Shown: one piece after another, positions 41,467 to 52,126 of the stretch | Position numbering within the stretch: the first letter of the stretch is position 1 | Layout of the letters: every line of letters begins with the position of its first letter | Origin: Posidonia oceanica | Lineage: Eukaryota > Streptophyta > Magnoliopsida > Alismatales > Posidoniaceae | Assembly (NCBI GenBank): GCA_037176725.1 | Contig: JAZBRS010000060.1 | Span: 52,914,001 to 52,978,000 of the forward strand | Length of the DNA: 64,000 nt | Reading direction: 5' to 3' | Translations under genes and position numbers: made by a program | Notes under the pieces: generated by a model | Database searches by the model: none | Told to the model about the DNA's origin: nothing | Seen by the model: the letters and a program-made list of their open reading frames with translations, nothing else

Positions 41467-42982
41467 CATTGCAATAAAATTCAATAGTTTATCATATTTA
41501 CATGTTAGTCCTTATGTTTAACTGTTGCCTACTTTCATGTTTGCTTTGCATTTGCAATAAAACCCAACAGTTAGGTCTAATTGCATGTTAGTCCTAAATT
41601 TCAATTGTTGCATGTTTGCATGTTTCTTTTACATCGCACTTAGGTCCAGCATGTTTTCAAAACTGCATGTAGGTCCATTTCTTGCTCTGTTGCATGCACG
41701 TCTTTTTTTTTATGTTGCATTTAGCCTCTGCTGGTCTTCTACATTGCTGCATAAGTCTTTACCATGCATTTATCCTACTACATTGCATTTTGTCATGACA
41801 TTGCATATAGGCCCTTGCAGTTTACTTTAATTGCACTTAGGTCCCTATATTCGCACTTTTGCATGCATTGCACTCTCATTGCATTTGCACATTACCCCTT
41901 GCACTTTTCCCAGCACCTTTAGCCTCATTGCATGTAGAATTCATTGCATTGCATGCATACATGGGCATATTGCATTTAGACCCCCACTTTGACCTCTTTT
42001 GCACCTATAGGTTTCACTTGGCCCTTGATCCATCTGACTTGATCCCTGAATAATTTTTGATCCGACCGTTGGATCTTCACGATCTTACCATCCTGGTCTT
42101 CCTGGCTGAATGACCTTTCATTCTAACCTAAGTTTATTCAGATCAGGCATCAGATCCTCAAGTTATGCCCACCTGAATCACTGCATATCACTTATTGCCT
42201 TGTAACTTGCCTTGCATGCATTGTTTTCTTGATTTGTCTTCTCGAACACATAGATCAGACTTTATCATCCCTGCTTTGCTTCCCTTTGTTTGTCGTACTC
42301 CTACATTGCATGGTTTTCTGCTTCTACTTTGTTTCCCCTTTGCGTGTCGCTATCTGCATTGCGTGGTTTTACCTGATGTTTTGTTTCTCGCTTGCATTGC
42401 ATAATTTGCTGCTTTTGTTTTGTTTCCCCTTTGCCTGTCGCTATCCGCATTGCGTGGTTTTACCCGATGTTTTGTTTCTCGTTTGCATTGCATTTAGAGT
42501 AGTGATGCTTACTGTTTGGAGTTCTTATGAACTAGGGCGCGCCCCGTTCAGAACACTGATAGCGCTGCTGAGCACATAGGCTGCACGTTTACTTTCCATC
42601 ACACATCATGACACCTTGAGCACACATTTGAGCATGTAATTAAAGCATACATGGCATTTAGGCATTCAGAGCATGTTTAGAGCATTCATAGCATGGCATA
42701 GCATTCCTCGCCCCTCGGGCGCGCAGTTAAGGCAAGCATTGTCGATAATCCTGCATATGTGAGCGAGTTTAGCCTAGAAAGATCGATTTTGGGCGTATCG
42801 GGGGTGCCTAACACCTTCCCCGTGCGTAACAGGAGTCCTTACCCTTTCTCTGGCCTGCAGTGACCATTTTACCCTCATCCTTGGCATGAGTCATTCATTT
42901 TGCATAGCATTGCATCCATTTGCATGTTTTCATGTATTTCTCCAGTTTTCCTCGTCTCCCGACTTAATAGACTAGGTGGCTG
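41467..42982 (+). repeat. 3' part of a B-type LTR on the plus strand, cut by A and by D
   Basis: Opposite orientation to A. Matches the sense strand of the B LTR from its 'TGCATTTAGGTCC' repeat zone (41467-42010), through 'gaccgttggatcttc', the micro-exon-like block 42142-42162, 'gatgcttactg.ttggagttct' (about 42505) and the 22-bp hairpin 42800-42821, to the relic 'gactaggtggc' at 42982, where element D begins. Its left end is the insertion point of A. A ~105-bp duplication with 'gcattgcgtggttttac' lies at 42330-42490. Confidence 0.8.
42142..42162 (+). other. Decayed 21-nt micro-exon-like segment
   Basis: Preceded by a textbook acceptor context (ttctaac, then tttattcag). The following donor is TT rather than GT, as expected in a dead copy. 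Confidence 0.4.
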
Positions 42983-43561
42983 TGGATGTGGATTTGGGGG
43001 TGTAGATGAAGATAACAACGCTTCCATGACGTCGTTAACTTTCTTGTGATCGCCACTTATCAATGGGCAGACAAGGCGCCTAGGGAGATGTAGATGATGT
43101 GGGTACTCGGTTCACTGGATCGACGGCAGGATGTCGTCCAGTGGCTTCCTCGTGTTACATGAGCGTTTTCCTTTTCCTTCAAAACAAACAAAAATAAGAG
43201 ATCTAGATAAGTTTGTGTGTAGTAAATGATAATAAGAAAAGACAGAGAATAATATGAACAAATGAATCTAATACTAACCGGGGATTGTTCCCTACATGCA
43301 TATGCTATGGGTCCTATGTTAAGGAATGCAATAATGAAATGAAAAAGTAGATTGGAAGAAGATACTCCCTTCACCCTCGTGCTGTATGTAGTGGAGCGAG
43401 GAAGTGGAGGCACAGTCGGAGCTCTGGCTAGGCTCGAGATCTCAGGGATCTAGGTTTCTGGATTGAAGGTGGGGGCTAGGATTTCTCTCTCTCTCTTGGA
43501 TGTGGATTTGCCTCCCCAAATCCTAAAATTGGCCGTCTCCCGAGCACTGACTCACGGAACC

Positions 43562-43569
43562 TATTTATA
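43562..43569 (-). promoter_or_regulatory. TATA box of D left LTR
   Basis: Sense TATAAATA inside the palindrome AACCTATAAATAGGTT. Confidence 0.65.
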
Positions 43570-44279
43570 GGTTCGTGGGATACGGGTGGCTCATAGCTAG
43601 GAAGGTTCTAGAAGAAAATAGATATTTAGGGTTAGTCACCGCAAAGGCAGGCGACTGGGACAAATATCTCCCGAAAAGATAGAGGAAATGCCGTGGAATA
43701 TCCGGAAGAACAGGTCAATCGGAGTCCACATCAACTAGTTGCCGCATATAGTGGCACCTAGTTGCTGCACTATTCCAGGCAACTAAAATATTTGTTTCTG
43801 ATTTTTAGGAGATTCTAAGGGATTGGTTTCTGATTTTTAGGGATTTGATTAGCACATTAAAACATGTTAAAAATCAAGATATTTGTTTTGAAGCCACCTA
43901 GGATTTTCTAGATTGTTCTTTGATTATTTTATTTATGATATATGTGTTATACCATATATTAAATGCTAGAAAATCGCATGAATATCAATAATTTACGGAA
44001 AAATATTATAATAGCTTATAAAAATCCCGTATATTATATTAATGCCTAGGATATTGATATTAAGCTGGAGAGAGAGAAATGGTGCTAGTCGCCTGTCACA
44101 CAGGCGTCTACACAGTCCAGTCGCCCCACTGAAAGGCACCTAGCTGTGTCACCACTCTGGGAGGCAACTAGCTAAGTCTTTTGCATTTTTAACCCTGTAT
44201 TTTAAGTTTGATCTAGAAAACTCGATAAAAGCCCAGAAAACTTCAGAGATCTCATGAAATCATAAAAACGTCTTTTTTA

Positions 44280-44373
44280 ACTCAATTCTGCCACGGATTT
44301 GAGTGGGATAAAGTGTGCTCAAGGTACTCGGACTTGCCATGAGTCTGAGTGCGTTAGCTATGCCACAGCTAAC
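44280..44373. repeat. Hairpin cluster in D left LTR
   Basis: 25-nt inverted repeats at 44280-44304 and 44326-44350 (ACTCGGAC/GTCTGAGT arms) and a perfect 21-nt one at 44353-44373 (GTTAGCT/AGCTAAC). Every loop contains TGCCA. Confidence 0.8.
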
Positions 44374-44526
44374 AACCTTGAGTCAAGCAAAATCCAGTAT
44401 TGTTTTTAAGTAAATCATGAAAACTCCAGAAAAATATGTTATTAAGCCTTGGTTGTGTGATATGGGGCGCCTAGCTGGTTCCTATCCTCTATGAACTCTC
44501 AGAAATGCGAAAATGGGATATCTACA

Positions 44527-44542
44527 GATGTCCCTCCTTGGA
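44527..44542 (-). other. Polypurine tract of element D
   Basis: Sense TCCAAGGAGGGACATC directly before the left LTR. Confidence 0.7.
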
Positions 44543-44769
44543 GCTGATCTTGGAATAAGGTCGGTTCCAAGGTAAGAACGATGTCCTATTGAGCATTTCC
44601 TGAAAAGGGGAGCTCTGTCTCAAACAATTTGCTGGTTGGGTAGCCAAAGGAAAGATAAAAAGAGGTTTAAACTGCCATCATATTGGAGACTCAGGCATGG
44701 AGGGGTCAAGTCGGTGCTGTGTGCCGCAGTCGATGTCAAGACCTGTCAACCATGTAGAGATATACTTCA

Positions 44770-45225
44770 ACGAGGCAGAAGCTAGGGAGGAGATCGTGGG
44801 GCATGACCCTTACACGATCGGAACCATGGAGACCAACGAAAGACCTTGATCATTTGACCCTTCATCATCTATCTCTCCCTAGTGTAAACTTTCATGAAAT
44901 CCACCTCAATATTAAAATTAACAAGAACATGATGACGATCTATAACTGAGATATTAGCACCACCATGGACACCCTAGTTCGACAAGCCACATTGTATCTC
45001 TGAATTAGGAAGATGTTGAGCAAAAAACTTGAAAATCAGAGCTGTCTTATACGGTGCAGAAAGCCTAGCAATCTCAACATTAGACAAGATTATTGCCGAA
45101 CATCCATTCTTGACAGACCACTCACGGAATGGAAGGTCATCATTTGGTTGTCTCCCTCCCACCACCGTAGCGAATGAACGACCCATATCATGACTGTCCC
45201 CCGGTTCAACGACCGGAGACGCCAT
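44770..45225 (-). pseudogene. LINE ORF1-like fragment (DUF4283 domain), broken
   Basis: Start at MASPVVEPGD (45225). It then reads SFATVVGGRQPNDDLPF, WSVKNGCSAIILSN and ALIFKFFAQHLP, the usual N-terminal pattern of plant LINE ORF1 or zinc-knuckle DUF4283 proteins. After a stop at 44974 and a small frame change the domain goes on (NISVIDRHHVLVNFN, VDFMKVYTR, then MIKVFRWSPWF) to about 44790. The C-terminal zinc knuckle and the LINE ORF2 are absent. The sequence upstream to about 45930 may be the matching 5' leader. It makes up most of the internal region of element D. Confidence 0.75.
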
Positions 45226-46040
45226 AAACGGCCACCAAACCAAGAGAACCCAATAGCCCAGCAATAAAAAAAGAACCAATAAGGAAAGGAGCCAGAGATC
45301 AGGACCCTTACCTAGGTGAGCCGGCACCACCAGAAACCCAAAAGAAAGATTGAACACCCTCTGAAATCCCCAAAGAAATAGCCGACAAAGACCCTGGTGC
45401 AACACCGGAGAAGATGAAACACCACCAGAGCTCAGTAAGAATCCCAAAAGATGGCCTTCTTTGCTCAGACAGAAGTGTAGGAGAGACACTCCAAAGAAGA
45501 GCACCCCAGATCCCCACGAAAGACACTATCCGACAGCCACCAAGAAAAAACTACCAGAACCCTAATCTCATCAAAGAAGAAGACACCACAGAAAACCTAG
45601 CATGAAAACCCCTTCGTAACGAGTGAATAGTATCTCAAATCTCAATCTCCACCACATGGATGCAAAAGATGCCGGTGCAGAAACCGAAGCCCAAGCAGGG
45701 CCACCACCTCCCACCTCTCGCCAATCTACTAGACACTGGAGCCGTCCTCCTATTTCTTGGCCCACCACAAAACCATGGAAAACTCCTTTCAAAACCCTTT
45801 TCCACATTTTCCTCAAAACCATTTTCAAATCAATTTTTTTTTATATCACAAGGTCATCTACAAAATCCACATATTATCAGGCAATATTTAAAACACCCAA
45901 AAAACCAAAGCCACAAGCACTGCAATCGGACTAGGTTCACTGCTAGGCCCAGCTGGCGTAGCCAAAGCACGCCAGCGATGTGCGCTGGTGGGTCGTGCTA
46001 GCCAGGTGTGCCCCATGCCAAAAACCTAGGCCAAAAAATA
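45226..46040 (-). other. Rest of the element D internal region
   Basis: Moderately GC-rich sequence with short ORFs in both directions and no recognisable domain. Probably the 5' leader of the LINE-like insert, plus about 100 bp next to the right LTR where a primer site would be expected but is not seen. Confidence 0.4.
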
Positions 46041-46617
46041 TGGATGTGGATTTGGGGGTCTTCATGTAGGCGTCAACGCTTCACGTACGTCGACGACTGA
46101 TGTGATCGCCACTTGTCAATTTGTAGAGCCAGCTGACAAGGCCCTACGGGAGATGTAGATGTGAGTCCTTGGTTCACTGGATCAGTGGTAGGATGCTGTC
46201 CAGTGGTGTCCTCGTGCTACGTAGTGTACTCCTTTCCTTCAAACAAATAAGATAGATGTAGGTAAGTCCAGGCGTGTAGTAAACAACGTCAGAAAAGCAG
46301 TAAATAACATAAATAAACGAAACTAATACTAACCGGGGGTGGTTCCCCACATGCATATGCTATGGGCCTATCTAAGGAAATGACGTAATGTAAAAAAATA
46401 GGTAGAGGTTGGAACAGATACTCCCTTCACCTGTATGCTACGTGGTGTGGATGAGGAAGCGGAGGCACGGACAGAGCTCCAGATGGGCATGATCTCTGGG
46501 ATCTAGGTTTTCTCACAGGATTTTGGCAAAGTAGGGCTATGAATCTCTTAGAATCTCTACAGTATAGCACTCAGAGGTCTTTCACATGCCTCCCCCTTAG
46601 CTCTAGCTCTAGGGGTA

Positions 46618-46625
46618 TATTTATA
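46618..46625 (-). promoter_or_regulatory. TATA box of D right LTR
   Basis: Sense CTCTATAAATATACC, at the same alignment position as in the left LTR. Confidence 0.65.
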
Positions 46626-47518
46626 GAGGTCTAGGAGATATTTTCTAGATATTAAATTAAATTTAAATTTAAATTTTCAAATTTTAAATCAAATATTTAT
46701 GCTCGTCACTACATGGAGCGGCGACAATCCCTGATTTCTTCCATCTCGTCGCCACTCCAAGCGGCGACAAGGTGGCGGATATGTTAAAAAGCCGCCATAA
46801 GACACGACGACAAGCATAGATATTTCATTTTTGCTAGCATAGAAAATCAAATAAAATATCTACTAAACCAAGTCGCCTGTCAGTGTGGCGTCGAGCTATA
46901 AAGATCCATATTTTTAAAAGTAAAATCCCAAATTGATTAGTTACGAATCTAGGGGCCTTATCCTTTGACCTAGTCTAAATCCGTAGCTGTTGGAACATTC
47001 TAGATTTATCTTTATTATTTTAAATGTGGTTTTGAATTAAAAATAGCTATAATATATTAAAAAACGTGATAATTAACGCAAAACCTTGTTTTAACCAAAA
47101 TAAAGATATATCATTTTAAGATTAACGTCATCCATTTTTCTAGAATTTTCCTTAATTAGTTGCTATGATATATATGATATACCATATATTTAAGTGCTAG
47201 GAAAATTATAGAAATATTAATAATTATGGGGAAAATGTTATAATATTTTATAAAAACCCCATATATTATATTAAAGCACGGGATGACAAAACACCAAGTG
47301 AGAGAGCCCGAGGGTTGTTAGTCGCTTATATTACTGGCGGCGAAACTTGTCGCCACTTATACCAGCGACGACCTCTATTGCCTCTTAGGCAGGCAGTGAG
47401 CTGGTCTTTTGCAGTTTCCCCCCTGTCTTTTATATTAATCCAAAGAGATGCATTAAAAGTCCGAAAAAACATCATAAATTCCATAGAATCATAAAAACAT
47501 GTTATTTAACATTAAAAT

Positions 47519-47734
47519 ACTCAAATCTGCCATTAATTTGAGTGCAATGAGAGTATTAACTTTGCCACAGCTAATAAACTCGTATTACATAATGTTAAAG
47601 GTACTCAAACTTGCCACTACTTTAAGTAGAATGAGAGTGTTAGCTCTGCCACAGCTAACAGACTCATATTCAGAAAAGGATGCAAGGTACTCAAACTTGC
47701 CACTAGTTTGAGTGTGATAGTTTTGCCACAACTA
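47519..47734. repeat. Tandem paired hairpins in D right LTR
   Basis: Three ~85-bp units, each with a 25-nt inverted repeat (47519-47543 ACTCAAAT/ATTTGAGT; 47603-47627 imperfect; 47689-47713 ACTCAAAC/GTTTGAGT) and a 17-23-nt one (47554-47576; 47639-47659 GTTAGCT/AGCTAAC; 47718-47734 TAGTT/AACTA). Loops keep TGCCA. Confidence 0.85.
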
Positions 47735-47880
47735 ACGACCTTGAATCAAGTAAAATCAAGTAATGTTCTTAAATAAATTATGGAAAAATGTGTTATAAGT
47801 CCTTAGTTATGTGATTTAGGGCATCTCAAGGTTCCCTATCCTTAATTGATTCTCGGAAATGCGAAAATGGGATACCTACA

Positions 47881-48726
47881 GAAACTAGAGCGCAGGAACC
47901 CAAAAAAAATCACCCGGATGGGAATTCCAATCGGTCTCACCACATGCAACCACAAATTCCACAAAATATACCAAAACGAAGACATCGAAGTACTCTACCA
48001 TTTGGGACAAAAATCAAAGCATTCCAATACGCGTAGCACAAGCTATCAAAATCCAAAGGAAACATATACATTCGGCCTCAAACAGGTGAACAGTGCATAT
48101 GGCAACAAATAATCACTACAAAATTCTCTAGAAATCTCCTAGAATCATGAAATCTCTACCATACATTTAAAACATGCTAAGCAACATATCTACATCATTT
48201 CCAAGTAAAATTGAAGTGAGATAGTGGAGTGTGCACCTTGTGGACGCACACAGAGACTCCTCTCAACGCCGGTGACCCAACTTGCATTGCCGGCCACCAC
48301 CTCCAGTCCAAAGCTCCCCACAAACTCTCCCTGAGCTCGCACCACTCTCAGGAGGACGGCCAAAGTTTCACCCCACCACGAGCTCATTGAAACCCAACTT
48401 ACAGCAAGTAACCCACCGTATTACCATAAGCAAATAGGAAGGAGGGAAGAATAACAATGGCCGAACCAAGAACTCACCTCCACGAGTGCACGGACACAAT
48501 GAGGGAGATGTTCATCGGTGGTGACGCTCCTTCAGGTCAACCGGGGATCCTTCCAAGCAAGGGGAGACATTCGGCTAGAGAGCTCAACTCTCACCCCTCT
48601 CACTCTCACTCAATGATACTGGAAGAAGGAGGAGAGGAGAACTCGGGAAAAGGAGGAGAAAGAAGGAGAAGAAGGAGGAAGGCTCTAGAAGAAATCACTG
48701 CCTTACTGTGCTCAAGAAATGGTGAG
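47881..48726. other. Unidentified sequence between D and C
   Basis: About 850 bp. It contains 'gtgaacagtgcatatggc' and a purine-rich 'gaggaga.ggagaaagaagg' stretch that look like part of another plant LTR, but I could not match it to any repeat in the window. No convincing gene. Confidence 0.35.
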
Positions 48727-51023
48727 TGTAGACACCCCAATTTTTCAGTCACTCGCCAGCAGGGTTTCCCAGAAGAACGTGCTCGAAGGCGGTGGACCCC
48801 ACTTTGACCCAAACCACCCATTCACCAAACCAATCCCAAAACCTTCAAAACCTACCAAAAACCCTAACACCACAAGCCTTCAAAGCCCAAAGCCCATTGG
48901 TGGCCCAAAATCCAAGGAAACCGGTCCAGAATCCACTACAACAAGCCCTGTCTAGTTGGACTACGTATTACATGTGCGAGTAAATCTTGCGTATTGCATG
49001 AGCGATTCCCCTAGGTCAGTAGTCGTCGTAGTCCGTTCGGGTTGGCTGTGCGCTTGCCACGGCTGACTCGAGCTCGGACTCCGACACACCCCTTGGACAC
49101 TCCAGTCATCAAGCTCGTGCCATGAGCCAAAACCCCACGTTGACTCCACTTGCTTGAACCCCAGTTGGCCATTTACACCTGTCCTGCACGGTCGTTTTTG
49201 GACATTTCCGGCCATGTCGTCCACCATGCTTGGCTGACATGTTTGACTTGCTTTCGATGACTTTGTTCCGCACGGCTCGACGCCAACAACCCCCTGCCAC
49301 CCCACCATGCCCTGCAGTGCGACATCCCTTAGTCAAACCTCGCAGAGCAAAAGGGGAGAGACGACCCATTCCAACCCCACGCACTGAATCCATTCCAGAG
49401 AGAACCAAAGCACTCCAGCCTCCCTCGAGCCTCCCTTCAGCCTCCCTGTGAGCGAGAGTGAGCTCCTCTGAGATCCCCTGGCCTCGCATAACCCCGCTCG
49501 CTGACTTCCGAGCCCCCTCCTCCGGATTGATCTCACCGGCGTTGGAGAAGACAGCAACCCCTACACGCGTAGGTAATCCCTTCTCCTCTGAGCTGGACTC
49601 ATTCCTCTTATCAATGTAGACGTTTTCGTGCTTTCCCCGTGTAGAATCGCACTGTTTTTGGTGATTTATCCTTTGCATCCTGTCTCCAGTGACGTCCGCT
49701 GCCCGCATGAGGCCATCTAGCCACTGAATGCGTGGCACAGCCCGTCCCAGCATTCGCACAACATCCCCTTTGCATGCCGTAGCCTCCCCCACTTCTCCTT
49801 GGGCTCCACCACGCTCTAGTGGAGCTCACAAGCTCACGGCCATCGCAACGGCCGGTGAAGCTCGCGAGTTCCTAGCGTGCGAATGTGGAGCCACAAAGTG
49901 GTTTGGCCGGCCGTTTCCTCGCATTGCATAGCTTCCCCAGGTTTTGTCCTCCCTTCCCCCACACTTGCAAGCCCCCCAGGTAGCCTCCCGCACGCTCCCG
50001 ACCTCCCCCATGGCCGGACAAGTGCGCGGATGGCCGGCAATGGCGAGTAGGGTGGAGAGGGACATCTGGTGGCCCATTTTCTTTCTTGTTTGCATCCCTG
50101 TCCGCATCTCGTCTCCCCCGAGCCTCCACAAGCCGTGCGTAAGCCCCAGGAGCTCTTCAACCTTCTCTATGCCCGCTAGAGTTCCAAGCCGCCAGCGATG
50201 AAACCCAATAGGTGGGGGGGATGATCTGGCGGTCCATTATGTCGATTATTGGCATGTTTGTGTTCCTAGATGTTTGCTCACACTTCCCCAATTGTTTTAC
50301 AAATTTTTTGAATCGATTTGGTCGCTCAATTTGGCCGTGAAAGTTCATTGTCTGAAACAACCTGGACCACGGGTTGATCTCGCGTATTGGTCTTGCGTTT
50401 TTTCGCAGAGTCCAGATAGTGTTCCGAGTCTCTATTTTATCGCCTCGTTTATCGTTTACTTGGCTTGGTTGATCCAAACCTTGTTCCCTCAACTTGTTTA
50501 TCACTACATCTTGGCTTGGTGACTTTAGTCATCCATTTTTGCATGGTTTTCATTAAGCATAGCATGGTTTACAAAGGCATGTTGCATATTGCCGCAAGGC
50601 ATACAGAAATCGGCATTACTTGCCAATATTTGCCCCATAAGAGCGTATAGGCCAAGAAAGACTGATTTCCTCGGGTGTATTGGGGGTGCCTAACACCTTC
50701 CCCATGCGTAATAGAAGTCCTTGCCCTTTCTCTAGACTGCAATGGCTTAGTGTTGCATCTTTTTGGGTCAGATTTGCATTTTCTTAAGTTGCATAAGTTT
50801 CTAGCGTGTCTTTCGCATCCGGTTTTTCTAGTCTTCTGGTTTTTTTAATAGATTAGGTGGCGACTCCGTGTTTTGCTTTGTTTTTCCTTCGCATTCACCT
50901 ATTTCCTAGTGTTTTTCCTCGAGTCGAGTCCTCCTTGGATACACCGCCTACTGTGGCTGATTGCATACCGGACCCCTCCCTCTCGGGGGCGGGGGGCCCC
51001 TACCACGTCGATGGTCACAAGAA
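48727..51023 (+). repeat. Element C 5' LTR (~2.3 kb)
   Basis: Begins TGTAGACACCCC and continues 'agaa.gtgctcg...ggaccccacttt', as in the A LTR. Carries the 22-bp hairpin at 50692-50713 and a primer-site relic GGTGGCGACTCCG at 50857-50869, 167 bp before the real site. The exact inner end is uncertain by a few bases. Confidence 0.8.
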
Positions 51024-51024
51024 C

Positions 51025-51042
51025 TGGCGACTTCGCTGGGGA
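51025..51042 (+). other. Primer-binding site of element C
   Basis: TGGCGACTTCGCTGGGGA, one change from A and two from B. Confidence 0.85.
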
Positions 51043-52126
51043 TATAGACATCGACTTTGTTTTCCACCTTTTCGCTTTTTAGGCCTTGCACTTAGCTTAT
51101 CTTATTAGCATTTAATCATTATTTTTGCTTAATTATGTGCTAATTCATGCCTTTTGCTTGGTGGTTGTTTTATTTTACACAAATATGCCATGCCACCCCA
51201 CATTGGCACATGCCATGCCTTTACATGCATTTTGATGTGTTGTCTGTCTTTAATTTTCACTAATCATGAGACACAACACTAGCACATGCCATGCACATGC
51301 CTTATGAAGTGATGTATGTTGAATGCTTGCCATAATTGGGTGTTTTCTTCCCTTTTTGCATTAATCTAAGGATAACTAGAGATGTGTTTGCCTCTCCCTT
51401 GGGTTAATCTAAAAAAGTGTAACTAAAAAAAGAACACTTAGGCAAACTAGTGAGACATCCCCTATTGGTTAATAAAACATGCAAGTAAATGACATTAACC
51501 ATTTTTGCATGAATGCTCATGTAGATGCACGCATCTTCTCATCTCTGAGTCCACTTATCAGTCTGAGAAGGATAGTTCCGGTCTCTTGTTCCATTTCTTT
51601 GCCATGGGACGAGTTGGTCGGTCTGTCCCCCCTTGTCCGGGGTCGCGTCGGTGTTAGTAGAGGGTACAGCCCATGCTTTGGCAGGGTTGAGGCTCCTAAT
51701 GCACCACTCATTCGCTGCTTGAGCTTTGGCCAAGATTTAGACGGGGACCTTCTTTCTGGCTGAGTCGGAGACCCATACACTCTTGTGAGAATCCAGAGTA
51801 GACAACCTACCAGGACACACTAGATTGGTGAGAGAGAGCATACTAGAGAGAATTCATCTACATGTGTGCCATTCATGCCACCATTTAATCGTCTGTATTT
51901 TATTCACAGGTTTTAACACTTGTTGTTGTGTTGTGTCTGCAGCACAGGTCAGTGAGCGAGTTCCTTAGCCAGTGCCTGAGCTTGCTCCCCCCACTGACGC
52001 CCCTATTGCGACACCTTCTCTCGACCCTCCTTTCTCGAGTTATTCGTCATTCCGATGATAGCTCGTCGTAGACTCCGCCCTCCCCTTTACAGTTGTAGTC
52101 TCGTTCGTACCTGCTCTCGGTTTGCC
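51043..52126 (+). other. Element C leader
   Basis: Non-coding; shares the conserved leader blocks with A and B ('ggggtcgcgtcggtgttagt' at about 51640, 'gagtagacaacctac' at about 51797). Confidence 0.6.
51828..51942 (+). other. Candidate leader intron of element C
   Basis: 115 bp, donor ATTG|GTGAGA, acceptor TTGTGTCTGCAG|CACAG after a T/G-rich tract. Aligned with the candidates in A and B. Confidence 0.5.

Larger units (their letters stand above)
42983..44526 (-). repeat. Element D left (3') LTR
   Basis: Shares with 46041-47880: 'tggatgtggatttggggg', 'gtgatcgccact', 'ggttcactggatc', 'actaaccgggg', 'acatgcatatgctatggg', TATA box and terminal 'gcgaaaatgggatatctaca'. Contains two A-type hairpins and one B-type (see 44280-44373). 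Confidence 0.85.
42983..47880 (-). mobile_element. Element D: short LTR pair around a LINE-like insert, likely non-autonomous
   Basis: Two related minus-strand LTRs (left 1,544 bp, right 1,840 bp) beginning TGTAG(A/G)TATCCC in sense, with 1.5 kb between them. A polypurine tract (44527-44542) precedes the left LTR, as expected for a 3' LTR, but I see no standard primer site beside the right one. The flanks do not show a 5-bp duplication (GGCTG against GAAAC) and the LTRs are strongly diverged, so this is an old element, or two elements joined by recombination. No gag or pol is present. Confidence 0.65.
46041..47880 (-). repeat. Element D right (5') LTR
   Basis: About 300 bp longer than the left LTR, largely because its hairpin cluster is expanded to three unit pairs (47519-47734). 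TATA box at 46618-46625. Confidence 0.8.

Noticed and set aside
48457..48807. 116-aa plus-strand ORF before element C
   Set aside because: No domain; the Arg/Lys run comes from a purine-rich tract, and the frame crosses into the C LTR at 48727.
49109..49792. 227-aa minus-strand ORF in the C LTR
   Set aside because: Antisense to C, absent from the related A LTR, no recognised domain.
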